A stretch of 64,000 nucleotides of DNA, taken from positions 11,379,537 through 11,443,536 of the forward strand of contig NC_058155.1 in assembly GCF_011075055.1 (NCBI RefSeq), in the 5' to 3' direction. This DNA is from Mangifera indica. Taxonomy: Eukaryota > Streptophyta > Magnoliopsida > Sapindales > Anacardiaceae. The notes below the pieces were generated by a model. It did not search any database, had not been told where the DNA came from, and saw only the letters and a program-made list of their open reading frames with translations. The position numbers were made by a program, and so were the translations under genes. Shown here in pieces: positions 38,922 through 51,774 of this stretch (its first letter is position 1; each line of letters starts with the position of its first letter).

Positions 38922-40764
38922 ATTAGCAATCTTGATAAGCTTGATGAGGATTAGGTTAATTGCGCTTTCGGAGATTAAAAGGGTTGATCGGAGAAACTCT
39001 AGCAAGCGATAAACACCATTGTCACAGGAGGATTCAGTGAACGAGAGACGGGAGGGTTGAATTGGGGATTTGGGTCAAAGCGAGGTCAAAAATTGGGAGC
39101 CGGTGTGAAATTGAGCTAACGATTTAGCTTTCGACCACGGCGAACTAAGACGGAGAGGAATCCGGAGTTTTTCTCTTCTCTCTGAGAGAGAGAAGTAGAG
39201 AGACTAGAGGGAAAACGCCGCGATGAATGATTTTTGAAGTCGACGAATTAAACAACAAAGATGAGTGATGGCAAACGTGTATATATAACGGCGGCTGTTG
39301 ACCAATTATGACCATGAAGAGTGGACTGAATAATTTACGAAAATACCCTCACAATAATCCTTTTAACATGAATATATTAAAATAAATAAAATATTATTTC
39401 TAAGGTAAAAATAACAAAATTTTTAATATTAAAATTAAATTCAAATGAAATTTAATTTAAATATAAATTAATTTAAATTTATAATAACAGGGTTAGAAGG
39501 TTATCTTTAAATAAATAATATATTTGATAATATAAATAATATTATTGATTAAATGAATAATATCATAGAATAAATAAAAAAAATCGAATTTAAACAAAAT
39601 TATTGATTTAGGGAACTAACTTGAATTCAATTAATTTTAATAGGATATGAATTCAAATTTGGACTTGTCCAATTATTCACAAAATAAAATTGCCTATATA
39701 TATTTATAAAGCAATAACTTAAAAACAATCTATTAACTATACAAATTGGAATTTTCAACCAGGGGAGATATTTCTTATTATAAAATTAAATGCGCATAAT
39801 TTGATATTTCAAAGTGTTCTGGCGAAAGACTGAAAGGAGATTTAAAAAAATAAAAATAAAAATAAAACTTCTTAAACAATAATTTTTATAAATATTAATC
39901 TGTTTGTATTCGGAAGATAAATGGGCGCACGGAGGGAGGAGGTCAATTTTGTCATTCTATGTGGGGGCAAAGAGTAAGGGTAAACTGGGTAATTGATAAA
40001 TGCATTATTTGACTATGACCAGGGATGGTCTTCTTCGTGTTGCCTTCCTACAACTTCCCCGATGTGCAAAATAAGTTGACCAGTCAACATTACAAATTCA
40101 TTAATTGAGTTCACATAAAAATTTCTTGTAATTCTTTTTGCCCCCTATCTTTGGAAAAATTGAAAGTACATCCTCTTAGAGACACATAAAATAAAATAAA
40201 ATTATATTTACAAACATTTTCTCCTAATTCAAATGTAGTAAAATGGGATTATAACTTCTATTTTAAAATCATTCAATTACATATTATTGCATTATTTAAT
40301 ATAAATAAATTAACAAAAAATAATTATATAAGAAATATTTACAACTTTATTGTTAGGCTTATCTATTAGTTAAAAAAGCATATTGTATATCATTTATACG
40401 ATTTGAAATAATCAATTTTATATTTGTTGAACGACATTCAAAGATTGAGTTTATTTGGCAAGCTTTTTTAAATCTATGTAAAACTTTTGTATATTTTTTT
40501 TAATATTTGGGGAATCTTATTCTATTTTGTCAAACAGGCAAAGTCTGAGGTTATCGGATAATTTACGGTTTTATTTTGTTGTAGTAATTTATTATTTGAT
40601 TTTAAATTAATCGATCCAATATTTTTACATAAGAAAAATATCATGATAATCGAACTTTGACCCTTTGCGATAGAGTCATTTCATTTAATCACACAAGCTA
40701 ACTTTTGATATCAATTTTTCTAATCGAACAACTATTATATTTTTTCACGAAATAAAATCTTATA
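38922..40764. other. Promoter of the peptidase gene and AT-rich intergenic DNA
   Basis: The first few hundred bases hold the 5' leader (with CTCTCTCTC-like pyrimidine runs on the coding strand near 39180) and the promoter. Beyond about 39360 the DNA is very A/T-rich, with dispersed-repeat words (AATTTAAATTTATAAT). No gene is seen. Confidence 0.45.
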
Positions 40765-40915
40765 CATCTACTTTTGAATATTTAATTAAATATTTAAATA
40801 ATATATTGTAATATAATTAAATAATTATTAATTAAAGATAAAATTTTATTTAATTATATAATGATATATATAATTAAAATACACAATTAGATACTTAAAT
40901 AAAACTTTGTATTGT
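40765..40915. mobile_element. AT-rich MITE-like inverted repeat
   Basis: Left arm ATATTTAATTAAATATTTAA. The right portion, GATATATATAATTAAAATAC, carries ATTTAATTATATAATGAT, which pairs with ATATTGTAATATAATTAAAT on the left. It belongs to the same A/T-rich set as 29021-29134. Boundaries are approximate. Confidence 0.45.
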
Positions 40916-43149
40916 TCTCTTTCACAAAAGTTATAATCTAATAAATTTTGCTTTCATAAAATTGTATCAGGACCTTTGGAGAGTTTAGGAAATTTCAAAA
41001 GTGGTTGGGGGTGAAAAGGAAAATCAGAAGAGAAGGAGGATTGTCAGAACTGCCCAGGTAATTTCCCACGTTGCTTGAAAGAGTGCCGGCCGCTCCTTAA
41101 GTGGCGAGGCGACAAAGGTTGTGACGGAAGCGCATACTTCAGCTGGTTGAATAGAGGCTACGTCAAACACGTTTCAATCTTTTTCAAATTCTGTAGGTGG
41201 AACGATTATTTCTAAATTTTTGGATTAATATATAAATTGAAAGGAACTTTTTCTCTAAAAGTTTATTGGTAGTACATTGAAGTAAAGTTAGAATTTTATA
41301 ATCACAAAACAGATTGTTGGAAAAACTGAACTGAAAGGAGAACTTAATCCCATTTAAGAGCTAAAGCTTTTTTTTCATTCACAATATATCATTACCCAAA
41401 TAAAAACATTAGCAATCATTGACAGGAGATCATCTTGGTGTTTGGTTAAAGGATAACTTAATCCAAGTCCATAGTAATAGTGAAATCAATCCAAGCCAAA
41501 AGATCTAATCGAATTCAACTTATTTAAGATGAAGAGCCCAACCATTTATCTTGTGTTTGAATCCAATTTGAATAGTTTGAGTTTGATCCTAATTGTAAGT
41601 CGGGTTTGAGGTAGGTCAAAGACTTAATAAAAAATTTTTTTTGAAGTTGAGTCACGTTACATCTAACTTGAATTCAAAGATTTATTATGTCTCATCCATA
41701 GTAGTAATTGTTTGGATCCAAAGAGTATCTAGCAAATATGCTCTTAAATATTTTTTTTTATTCAAATAGATAATAAAATAGGATTACAATTCTTATTCTA
41801 ACATAATTAATTATAATCATTCAATCTATTAGATTCGTATGAATTTAGATTAACGATTCTTTTAGCTCATGATATTTAGTAGTAGAATAAGGTTTAGATC
41901 TTAAGAAAAGTAGAATCTTGGATTAGCAAAACATCAAACTTAAATTAGAGGTGTAAATATGAGCTTAGAAGAAATGAAGTCAGATTAAACTATGTACAAG
42001 AAAGGCAATAGCGACAAGACTAATTATCTCTTCATCACCAATTAGAATCTCATATGTTGAACCTCTTAGGCAAAGAAGATGGATGTAAAAGAGCATGCAC
42101 AAATAGGTAGCTCATAAATTCTCAATTCCCTACAAGTGAGTTTTGCATCTCATAAGCACATAAATGGGTCTTTGATGCACACTTTAATGACGTGGCTCGT
42201 GAAGTAGAGTTACACCTAGGCAATTGGAAAGGAGAGCCAAACCATTGAGCAATACTAATGGATGAGTGCGACATAGTGTTTGACATGAAGCTCATGAGGC
42301 AATACAATGTGATGTCAATGCCTTGTGGCAATGTGGTTTACATAACAAATTGAGGTCCATGCTTCATTCCTATTGTGGTCAAATCATCGTCTCATTTAAT
42401 TCATCTAAATTTGATGCAACTATTGAGTGATGAAGATGTGAGAGCAAAGATGAGTTACATAAGGAAGAACAAACCAATAATTGATATTGTAAGGTCTATA
42501 TAAGAACAAGACTATGTAAAGGAGAATCAACAACATAGATTCATATTTGAAAAAGGTTCAAAAGTTTAGACAATTTTATAAGTATAATGAGAAAATTATA
42601 CAGTTAGATAAGAGAGGATATCATATCTAACTTGAATTTAAAAGTTCATTAGACCCATTTTATGATGAGAGATGTCGCACCCCCAAATATTAAGGTTGAA
42701 GGAGAGCGCTAAGTGTTGTATACGAAGAACATCTGGAAAAATATGCTAGAAGCTTTCATTATGTTATATAATATTTTAGACAATAGAATAGACCATCCAA
42801 CTTATTGTGAACTATACAGAAGAGTTTTCTCTTAATCTCATTCTTTACAAGTTTTTCGTATATTTTTTTAAATTCTCTGTGTATTGTTAGCTTTACCTAG
42901 AATCAAACATTAACTTGCATGTTCCACGACCGCACAATTGTCTTCTATTATAAGGTCCTAGACCTTACACATAAAGTAGCAAAAAATGTTGCCATAAGCA
43001 GACCCAATTTCTAAATGTGCCTGTATCATTTTTTTGTACCCCAACTTGAAATGGGTGCGGCGTTGGGCCATTGTTTGTTCAATTAGTTCACACCCAATGG
43101 GCCAGAATTCTTTTGGCAAGACTTGATAAAAACAAAGTGTGCGATTATT
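40916..43149. other. Gene-poor intergenic DNA
   Basis: No recognisable coding region. Two loosely similar segments (around 41640-41710 and 42610-42670) share the words ATCTAACTTGAATT and TCATTAGACCC/TTATTATGTCTC. They may be worn ends of an old insertion, but I cannot define it. Confidence 0.35.
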
Positions 43150-43335
43150 ACAAACAATAAAATTATATATATACCTATTATAAATATATAAATATATATA
43201 TATTTATATATATATATATTATTATATGATTAAATAATTTTAAATTAAAAATAAAATAATATTTAATTATGTAATAACATATATAAATATGTACATAATT
43301 ATGTATTTAAAATAAATACACGTAATATTACTCAA
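43150..43335. mobile_element. AT-rich MITE-like element
   Basis: The core ATAATTTTAAATTAAAAATA is shared with the element at 32870-33045. The flanking TATATAAATATATA-type arms are inverted. The right end reverse-complemented begins GAGTAATATTACGTGTATTT. Nearly pure A/T. Confidence 0.5.
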
Positions 43336-45040
43336 TTACAAATAGGGAAAAAGAATTGGAAAAGAACATAGTCCCATTCCATTTGTGGCATAAACATCTG
43401 GGAACGGAAAGATAAATTAAACAATAGCGCCGATCTCACTTTCGGCTACTGAACTTTGTCTAATGTGGCCCATTCCCCCTCCCTCTGTTGGAGTCATTGG
43501 CATTAACATGCATGCTCAGTCGCTTATGCAAGAAAACAACCTGATGTTTAATATCATACGCAATGTCCTCTAGTCATCATATAATCCAAAGGCGTGCCGG
43601 ACACACCTTTCTTTTTTTTTCTAAACAGAAATCATTTATCTTTTTATGATTAAATTACTCCTATGAAATATGTAAAATTTAAGATTTAATAATTAATCTT
43701 ATAATTATTATACTAATTAAGCTTAAATTTTAATTTTAATATATTATTAACAGATTTTGAATTTATATTCTCTTATTTAGATTATGAGTAAATTTAAATC
43801 GTATTTAGTTTAAATTCAAATTAAAATAGTTAATTTTTTTAAAATTAAATCTAACTTAAAATAAGGGATATTTGATTTGAATTAATAGTTTAAATTTAAG
43901 TTTTTTATTTATAATTTAATTCAATTTAAATTTATAATTCAAATTTATGAGTTAAATTTATAATTTGAATTTATTATTTATTAATAAAATAATATTATTT
44001 TTTTCAATTAAATTCAAACTAATTTTTAATTATAATATTTGAATAAAATTTAAATTAAATTATTTTATATCGAATTGAATTAAAATAAACCGATATTTCA
44101 ACTCGATTCCGTCTCTTTCCACCTCTGTTTTGGATGCCCCCGCTCATGGGACGGGTCGCTTCTTCATTTCATTGTTTGCGGGAGAAGGCCGGCAGTCAGC
44201 AGTTAATAAGCTGACCGATAGAGACAGCCCACGCGAGAAGATGGCACGTGGTTTTGTCGGTAAAACTGACACTTTTACTATTCTTTCAGTATTATTAGTC
44301 CATTTTTTCAAAGTTACCGCCACACACAATACATCGTTAATAACTCCACTTGCAGGTGCTCTTTCCGAGCGTGCACTACTTCATTCTCACGCGCCTCTTA
44401 TTTTCTATTTTTGTCGACCTTTTCAGAGTGACCTCAAGCGCCAACCCAACACTTAATAATTAATGTTGAAGAATTTATTTCTTTTAGCTTTTTAACGCGC
44501 CTACAGTCGCGTGCGAGATCCTGGCCCAATCCCACCCTTCTCTTGACACCCAGAAACGGACATCCCGGAGGCAGAAGTAGGACCCGTGGAAATGATTCGT
44601 CATTGAACGCTATAATCTTGTTTGATTATCCCTCTGACCCACAGATCACGTTGAGCCCTCACCGTAATCACCGGTTTCTTCCCTCACACAAGTTCATCCC
44701 CACCCTCGCTCTCAGTATATAAGAAATTGTCGCTTGTACCAATGCCATCACACAACATCACTACCGTCAAAGCTGCCCTTTTATTCTCTCTTGCAAAATC
44801 AATGGTGTAGATCATAAAGGTGCAAACTTTCATGTTGCAGTTGCGTATCATTTTCCACTGTGTCAATCACCAGCACCACCATTTCTGCATTTCACATATT
44901 CCTCAGTTTTATCACACTGAAGCCTGAAAATAATATAATAAAGAACAAAAAGCGACAGGAAAAAGAGAGGCTAGAGAATAAACACAGTTCAACAAAGAAG
45001 CACTAAGTGGTTGCAGTTGCATAGTGAAGCATTAGCTAGC
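43336..45040 (+). promoter_or_regulatory. Promoter and leader region of the LHT-type transporter gene
   Basis: From 43640 to 44100 the DNA is a degenerate A/T-rich repeat. From 44110 the composition becomes ordinary. A G-box-like CACGTGG is at about 44244. A TATA-like GTATATAAG is at 44715-44723, some 320 bases before the chosen ATG, followed by a pyrimidine- and A-rich leader. The short open frames here have no recognisable product. Confidence 0.45.
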
Positions 45041-48000
45041 ATGGAAGAGAGGCCAGAGACGGAGCTGATATCCATTCCGGCAACTCCACGTGCTTCAACG
45101 CCGGAGATACTAACGCCATCAGGACAGAGATCGCCAAGGCCAGCATCAAAGGAGGCAAAATCTTCTGTAGCATGGACTCCGACTTCGTTTATATCCCCGA
45201 GATTTTTGAGCCCCATAGGGACTCCAATGAAGAGGGTTTTGATAAACATGAAGGGTTATTTAGAGGAAGTTGGACATTTAACCAAGCTTAACCCACAAGA
45301 CGCTTGGCTTCCGATCACTGAGTCACGTAATGGAAATGCTCACTACGCTGCGTTTCATAATCTGAATGCTGGTATTGGGTTTCAAGCGCTTGTCCTGCCC
45401 GTGGCGTTCGCTTTTCTTGGCTGGTATGCCTTTTACTTATTTACTGGCTTTGCCACTCGATTCTTTTGTTTATGAAAACAAGGTTAGACAGTAGACATTG
45501 CTTGAAGAAATGGCTTTGCAGAGGAAAAGTACATGACTCAAGCAATAAATATCAGTGAAAATCCTGTCATGGCCGTTGGTTATCTTGTTCAGTACTTAGC
45601 TTTTTAATGTTTTTGCATGTGTTTCTTATTTTACATAAAATTAACAATTTTCATCTCTAAATTGGAGGCTTTCAGATTTCCATGTTGCTACATATCCTTT
45701 AGTCATCTTGGCTTGTGTCTTAATTACTAGCTTGAAGATGAAAATTTTGTTATCTATTCATCGTTCTTCCAGTCATGCACTGTAGCTTTTTTATATTTCG
45801 TGCTTTATACTGAAGTACAATAGACGAATCTTCTAACTTTATTTATTTTTACACTCTGTCTCTCACTTTCACCTATGCATGCTCGTCATGATATTTTATC
45901 ATTAACATTTATTTGGTAGTGGGTCTACAAGGAATTTTTTATTTAAATTATACCAATAAACATCCTTGAGGCAAGTCACTTCGTTTCTTTTTCTTTTGCT
46001 TTGACAGAGGTTGAATCATTCTAGAGATTTCCCATCTCTTTTTCTGGGGGCCATTGCCAATTCTGTTTTCTTCATAGAAAGGATCAGGACACAGGCCCAT
46101 TTTAATCTAATTATAGTTTTCCCCACTATTGGTATCCATTACTCATGATTTCAGATAATAGCCACGATTCATAAGCATGTTCACAAAGTAAATTAATATG
46201 TTCGATTGAAAATGAATAGAAAATTCTTGAAATATCTATTTTCTTTCTTTCTTTTTTCGGAATTTTCCTAATTTATTTTCTATATCCTTTATGGAAATCA
46301 GCATACTCAAGGAAAAATGTAAAGAAGTTGTCAAGTTAGTTAGAGATTACTCTGTTTCCACCTTTCAGGCCGCACCAAAACAAAGGCTTATTGCTTGAAC
46401 TTTGTGAGAAATTGAACATCGAAATTGAAACTCTTATTGTCACAAATGGGCACTGAATTTGTCCTTGAAGGATCCCCTAGGCCAATTAGATTGCTAATTT
46501 GAATATGACACCTTTCATCTTTACAACATTTTTTAAAAGAATTTTTTATTGAAGTGCTTAGAGGAACTAAAAAATGTATTGATTGACTTGGTTTGCCTTC
46601 TATGATGTCTTCATTAGGAGTTGGGGTATACTTTCATTGATAATAGCCTATTGTTGGCAACTCTACACCTTGTGGATGTTAGTTCAGTTGCATGAAGCTG
46701 TTCCAGGAAAGAGGTATAACAGATATGTGGAGCTAGCACAAGCAGCCTTCGGTGAGAATTCATACTTATACAATAAAGTTAAACAAAAAGGAATGTGGTT
46801 TATTTAAAAATGTGATAATGGCCATTTTTATTTATAATGACTTACACATATAATTCTTAAAACCATTTAACTTACATTTTACTCATATGGTCAGATTACA
46901 CAGTCAGTACCTGAACATTTGCAAGGGTTGTAAAACCATAAGAATATAAACCGTGGACTAAGTCTTTAATCTCGTTTTCTGCATTGTCTCTTTTATATTT
47001 ATCTGAAATTTTCCATGAAGGATTGAGACATAGAATCCTAGGTAAACTGCCAAGGAACTAACCAGGAAATCAGGGGAGACTTCTTTTAAAGATATTCATT
47101 CATGTCGTGATATGTGTTGCATTGGAGAGACTTAATGCAATATGCTATATCTTTTGCAGGGGAGAGACTTGGTGTCTGGCTTGCTCTCTTCCCAACTGTT
47201 TATTTATCAGCAGGAACTGCAACAGCGTTAATTCTGATAGGAGGAGATACGTTGAAACTATTCTTCCAGATAGTTTGTGGACCTCTCTGCTCCTCAAATC
47301 CTCTAACAACGGTTGAGTGGTATCTGGTGTTCACTTCTCTATGCATTGTCCTATCTCAGCTCCCAAACCTCAACTCAATTGCAGGGCTTTCACTAGTAGG
47401 GGCTATAACAGCCATTACTTACTCCACCATGGTGTGGGTACTCTCTGTTAGCCAACAAAGGCCACCATCAATCTCTTATGAGCCCCTTTCATTGCCATCT
47501 TCCGCAGCTTCTCTCTTTTCTGTGTTTAATGCACTTGGAATTATAGCATTTGCATTTAGAGGCCATAATTTAGCTATGGAAATACAGGTATAAATGGATG
47601 AACGATTTTTGAAGCACCTAGCAAAATCAGTTATATTTAAAAGCGTTATATTCATTATCTGAAAGATTTCATGATCTCATTAAATATTTTTCAGGCAACA
47701 ATGCCATCTACTTTTAAGCACCCAGCGCATGTGCCTATGTGGAAAGGAGCCAAAGTTGCCTATGTATTCATTGCTATGTGCCTGTTCCCAGTAGCAATTG
47801 GAGGCTTTTGGGCTTATGGAAGTCATGTAAAATCTTTATTCCTTATGCAAATGATTGCTGAAACATCAATATAAGGCAGAATTGTAGAAGTTCCAATTAG
47901 ACTTTAAACTGCCCTGAAAGGAGGGGATATATAATCTTTTACGTTACTTTTAAATTTAATTAACTGGCTTTGTTTAATTACCTAAAGAATTAAGCCTTCT

Positions 48001-48596
48001 CCATTGTAGATATTTACTGTAAAGTAATTTTCTTAGAATCTTTAAAAACAAGAAATTTAAGGCACGAGGTTTACTTGACTTATTCTCTATTCTTTTTTTC
48101 CTTGTTTCAGATGCCTTCTGGAGGGATGCTCAGTGCCTTGTTCGAATTTCACAGTCATGATATTTCAAGAGGACTTCTTGCTGTGACCTTTCTTCTAGTT
48201 GTGTTCAATTGTTTAAGCAGTTTTCAGATATACTCGATGCCCGTTTTCGACAGCTTTGAAGCTAGCTACACAAGTCGTACCAACCGCCCTTGCTCAATTT
48301 GGGTTCGATCTGGTTTTCGGGTCTTCTATGGATTTGTCAACTTCTTCATAGGTGTGGCACTCCCTTTCCTCTCCAGTCTCGCTGGTCTATTAGGAGGACT
48401 CACTCTTCCTGTCACATTTGCTTACCCTTGCTTCATGTGGGTTCTCATTAAAAAGCCTGCAAAGTACAGCTTTAATTGGTACTTCAATTGGACCCTAGGT
48501 TGGTTAGGTGTGGCATTTAGCTTGGCTTTCTCCATTGGGGGCATTTGGAGTCTGGTGAACAATGGACTTAAGTTGAAGTTCTTCAAACCCAGTTAA
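45041..48596 (+). CDS. LHTL8: Lysine/histidine transporter-like 8 (amino-acid permease)
   Basis: A proton-coupled amino-acid permease of the AAAP (AA_trans) family, probably in the plasma membrane; the substrate is unproven for this subgroup. Five exons: 45041-45423, 46618-46751, 47160-47587, 47695-47826, 48111-48596. Phases agree, giving 520 residues. I start at MEERPETELISIPATPR because related proteins begin this way; an in-frame ATG ten codons upstream lacks that support. Residues 1-100 are a Ser/Pro-rich cytosolic leader with repeated TP and SP sites. The permease domain starts near residue 103 (AFHNLNAGIGFQALVLP). It continues through WQLYTLWMLVQLHEAVPGKR, YNRYVELAQAAFGERLG, FNALGIIAFAFRGHNLAMEI, ATMPSTFKHPAHVPMWKGAK and GFWAYGSHMPSGGM, and ends near residue 515. 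The long leader separates it from the shorter LHT1 type. Confidence 0.88.
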
Positions 48597-49499
48597 GAAT
48601 AAGATGAAAGCGGCCAAAAGGAGCACAAAAACTCTAAACGTTTCAAGTGGGAATGTGGGATTGTCCTATTTGTTCTTGATATTTTCAGAGAATTCAAAAC
48701 TTAATATATGCATATATACGATATGGTGCATAGGATCACAGTTTCATATAAGTTGGGACAAATTGTCTTCTCCTAGTGTTATCCTGATCTCTTGTCTGTC
48801 TACTTTACGAATTTCATAGTAATTTGGTGAGGGTTGTGAAGCTTGACCAATTCACTTGTTAAAAGCATCAGTCGAATTAATTGAGCTTCGGTTTGTGAAT
48901 TGGATGACTCCATATCATTTTGTTGTTCTGTTTTCCTCTTTATCATACTTGATTACAATTATAGTAACTTGAATCCTAATCTATGGTCCATTTGCCTAAT
49001 GTGGTCATACACAACTTTGGATCATTGCTTCTTTCCACTATATATGCCATTTATGCTGACATTGCATCAATGATAAAGATCATCAATTGACCAAGAAAAA
49101 AGCTAGAAATCTATACTGTTGGTGGTGATATTTTCGCATGCGGACTTTGAAAGGTTTCATTATCATCGCTCTGCAAAGGAGGAACACCTCATAATATCAG
49201 ACATGAATCATGATTCCTTCTTTTTCATACATGGAACTGATGCTGAATGACTCTGTTTCCATGCGGTTGAGGCTGGAACGGGGAAGGAGATCTCTATTTC
49301 TCAAACTTCGAAGTGCTTTTGTTGAAAGTTTTGACAGGTGGATGCTTCTGGGAATATTCATACCCTTGATAAATTTTCCAGGCTAGTCAATGGACATTGA
49401 AGCAGAAGAGAAATGAGTCTGTTCATTTGTTAAAGATGAATAATGGAAGTAATAGAGTTCATATTGTATGATGTCCATAATTTTTCCAACACTAAAACT
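48597..49499. other. LHT gene 3' flank
   Basis: The presumed 3' untranslated region follows the stop at 48596. The rest is unremarkable non-coding DNA. Confidence 0.45.
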
Positions 49500-49645
49500 A
49501 TGTATACCTAATTTTAAGTATTTAATTATATATTTAAATAATATATAATTATATTATTGTGTGATTTTAAATTATCGGTAAAGTAATATCAATTACATGA
49601 TGATATATCATTTAAATCGGATGCTTAAACTTAAGTGTACAGTGA
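49500..49645. mobile_element. MITE-like element with inverted ends
   Basis: The left end GTATACCTAATTTTAAGTAT and the right end read on the other strand, GTACACTTAAGTTTAAGCAT, agree at most positions. Between them is an A/T-rich core containing TGTGATTTTAAATTAT. A clear target duplication was not identified. Confidence 0.55.
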
Positions 49646-51006
49646 AAGCATTGTAGCCTTATGCACACGTTAAATGCATCTGAGGATCACTACACTGTTT
49701 GGAGGCATAATTAAAAACAACCACCCACCAAATCCACATTATTCCACAGTCATTTCTGGTTTTCAACATCATGGTCCATTTCTTTTGTATTGATCTCACT
49801 CACCATTCAAACAACTATTTCAGTTTGAGGGTCACATTGCGCATGCAGAAAAATGGATATAGTTTTTAAAAGATGAAATCATGACACTACCAAAAACTAA
49901 AATAAATTATGGAAAGAAATAGAAACCCACCTGGTTGTTTAATCAGGGAAAAAACAACAAATATTAAGAAATAAAATAATCAACAATGAAGTTGACTGAG
50001 CAATATTAACAGCTATAAACAGAGACACCTATTAATACTGGAGTCATTTTGTTCTTCCCCTTCATTCATTTCAAATTAAAGTCGCATGGTTGGTGGGATG
50101 TCATAGCTATTCCTAGATAAGGTTGCACAATCAAACTAGCAAATATGGCTCAATATTCTAATTCAATTGGCAGCTTAAGCTATTCAACGTTTACCCACCT
50201 TTGGTTGTGGGCTCTTTTCTTGTTTTATTACATATCCACGCATAACAAAGAGACTAACCCTTGTTTCCATACTATTCTTTTGAAATTAAATCGATTATAC
50301 TGAAAACCCAACAATAACTAAACAGATGGATCAAGAGTTTGCTTAATATATTGCCCATAGATTTCGAACCTATCTGTCGTAATTGGACAACCCACCTTTG
50401 CCACTCAAACTTACTGTGACAGGAGTTGGTATTCTTGGTTTATAAAACAACTACTTTCAATCATAGTATTAATTTCTGGTCTGGTCTGTTCATCGGATAC
50501 TGGTACATTATATAGACGATAACTAGATTGCAGCACTTTCCATGACTGTAACTTTAACCAGAATAGCTCCTTTAGACTTGAGTAAGCTAGATTTGTGTGA
50601 AAGCAAGCAGAAAGAGTGTTGTTGTTTAGGGATGAATCCAAATTCCATACTTGATGACAACCAACCAAGAAAGAAACTGATTATAATATTTAAGAAAGTA
50701 ACTGCTAGTTTTCTTCCATTGATTAGATGGGAAGATTTACAGAGCCATGCATGAAAAACGAAACCTTGATAAAGCAACAAGGACACCACTGTCCCGTCAA
50801 AAGGAAGCCCCAATTCAGCTGAACTGAGTTTCAGAGTCACATTCGATTTTTTATATATGTAATATAGCCTACCTGTGGTCGATTATACCACAACCATGGT
50901 AAGAACTCGATCCTAAAACTATAACTAAATTCAAAAGCCACCCAAACGCAGAGGACATTAAAAGAAAAACCCTTTTTTGATTGAAATGATGAAGTAATAT
51001 GGAGCT
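49646..51006. other. Spacer before the Dof gene 3' end
   Basis: Non-coding as far as I can see. Overlapping short frames on both strands around 50411-51052 have no family features. The part next to 51006 is probably the 3' untranslated region of the Dof gene. Confidence 0.45.
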
Positions 51007-51774
51007 TTATTTCAAGCCCTGTCCTGGAGTGGATATGGCAAGACCAGACCAAGCAAAGTAATCTTCACCAAGCACCATACAGTTACCATTTTCTTCATTA
51101 CTCATCATCTGCCATGGGTTGCACCCAGAAGAAGCAGCGCCACCCATTGCAGCACCAGCAACGCTAGAACTAGTTCCATTAACACCGGGATAAGAAGAAG
51201 CAGCTCCAGGAATTTCCCAAGCACGAGTACCACAAAAGCCAAGCTCCAATTCTTCGAAACATGACCCCATACCCATATTATACCCATTAAAACCTTCCAG
51301 GTTCATAAAATTCTGGCCTTGCATGTTGCTCAACATCGCAGTAAAGTTTGCACTCGCAGGCACATTCTCATTGAGGTTCAGACTAACGTCAGTTGTCGAA
51401 ACTGAAACAGTTTCGGAGTTAACAGAAGGCAAAGCAGAAACATGGTTAGTGGAAATGGACATGGGTTCATGGGTCACGGTGGATGAAGACGAGTTGTGTG
51501 CAGAAGATGAACAAGAGCGTGTGCGCTTAGAGTTCTTGCGGGTTCCACCACCAACGGGAACGTTACGGAGGGTCCCGCCATGAGTCCAGAAGCGACGGCA
51601 GGCCTTGCAGAAGTGACGTGGCTGAGACAGATTATAGTTGTTGTAGTAGCAAAACTTGGTGCTTGTTGAGTCGCATCTTGGGCAGGGCAGCGATTCAGCC
51701 ATCTTAGGCGGTGGGTGTGTGCTCATGGCGTTCTGCGTTCGTCCCAGTTTCTGCTCACTAACATCTGAACGCAT
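51007..51774 (-). CDS. Dof zinc-finger transcription factor, Dof3.4/OBP1-like
   Basis: A nuclear DNA-binding protein recognising AAAG cores. The frame has no introns and 255 residues. The Dof finger runs from about residue 29 to 78, with zinc ligands C31, C34, C56 and C59 (C-x2-C-x21-C-x2-C), and includes [39 protein letters not shown] and a basic tail. The C-terminus [19 protein letters not shown] parallels the EYFAW...ITTPGNSLK end of Arabidopsis Dof3.4 (OBP1), as does a start of the form M-x-S-D. I therefore start at MRSDVSEQK rather than the ATG 17 codons upstream. OBP1 acts on cell-cycle genes and partners OBF bZIP proteins; the same role here is inference. Confidence 0.85.
   Translation of the reverse strand: MRSDVSEQKLGRTQNAMSTHPPPKMAESLPCPRCDSTSTKFCYYNNYNLSQPRHFCKACRRFWTHGGTLRNVPVGGGTRKNSKRTRSCSSSAHNSSSSTVTHEPMSISTNHVSALPSVNSETVSVSTTDVSLNLNENVPASANFTAMLSNMQGQNFMNLEGFNGYNMGMGSCFEELELGFCGTRAWEIPGAASSYPGVNGTSSSVAGAAMGGAASSGCNPWQMMSNEENGNCMVLGEDYFAWSGLAISTPGQGLK

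Noticed and set aside
42122..42331. Minus-strand 69-codon frame in gene-poor DNA
   Set aside because: No recognisable similarity; composition and context fit chance.
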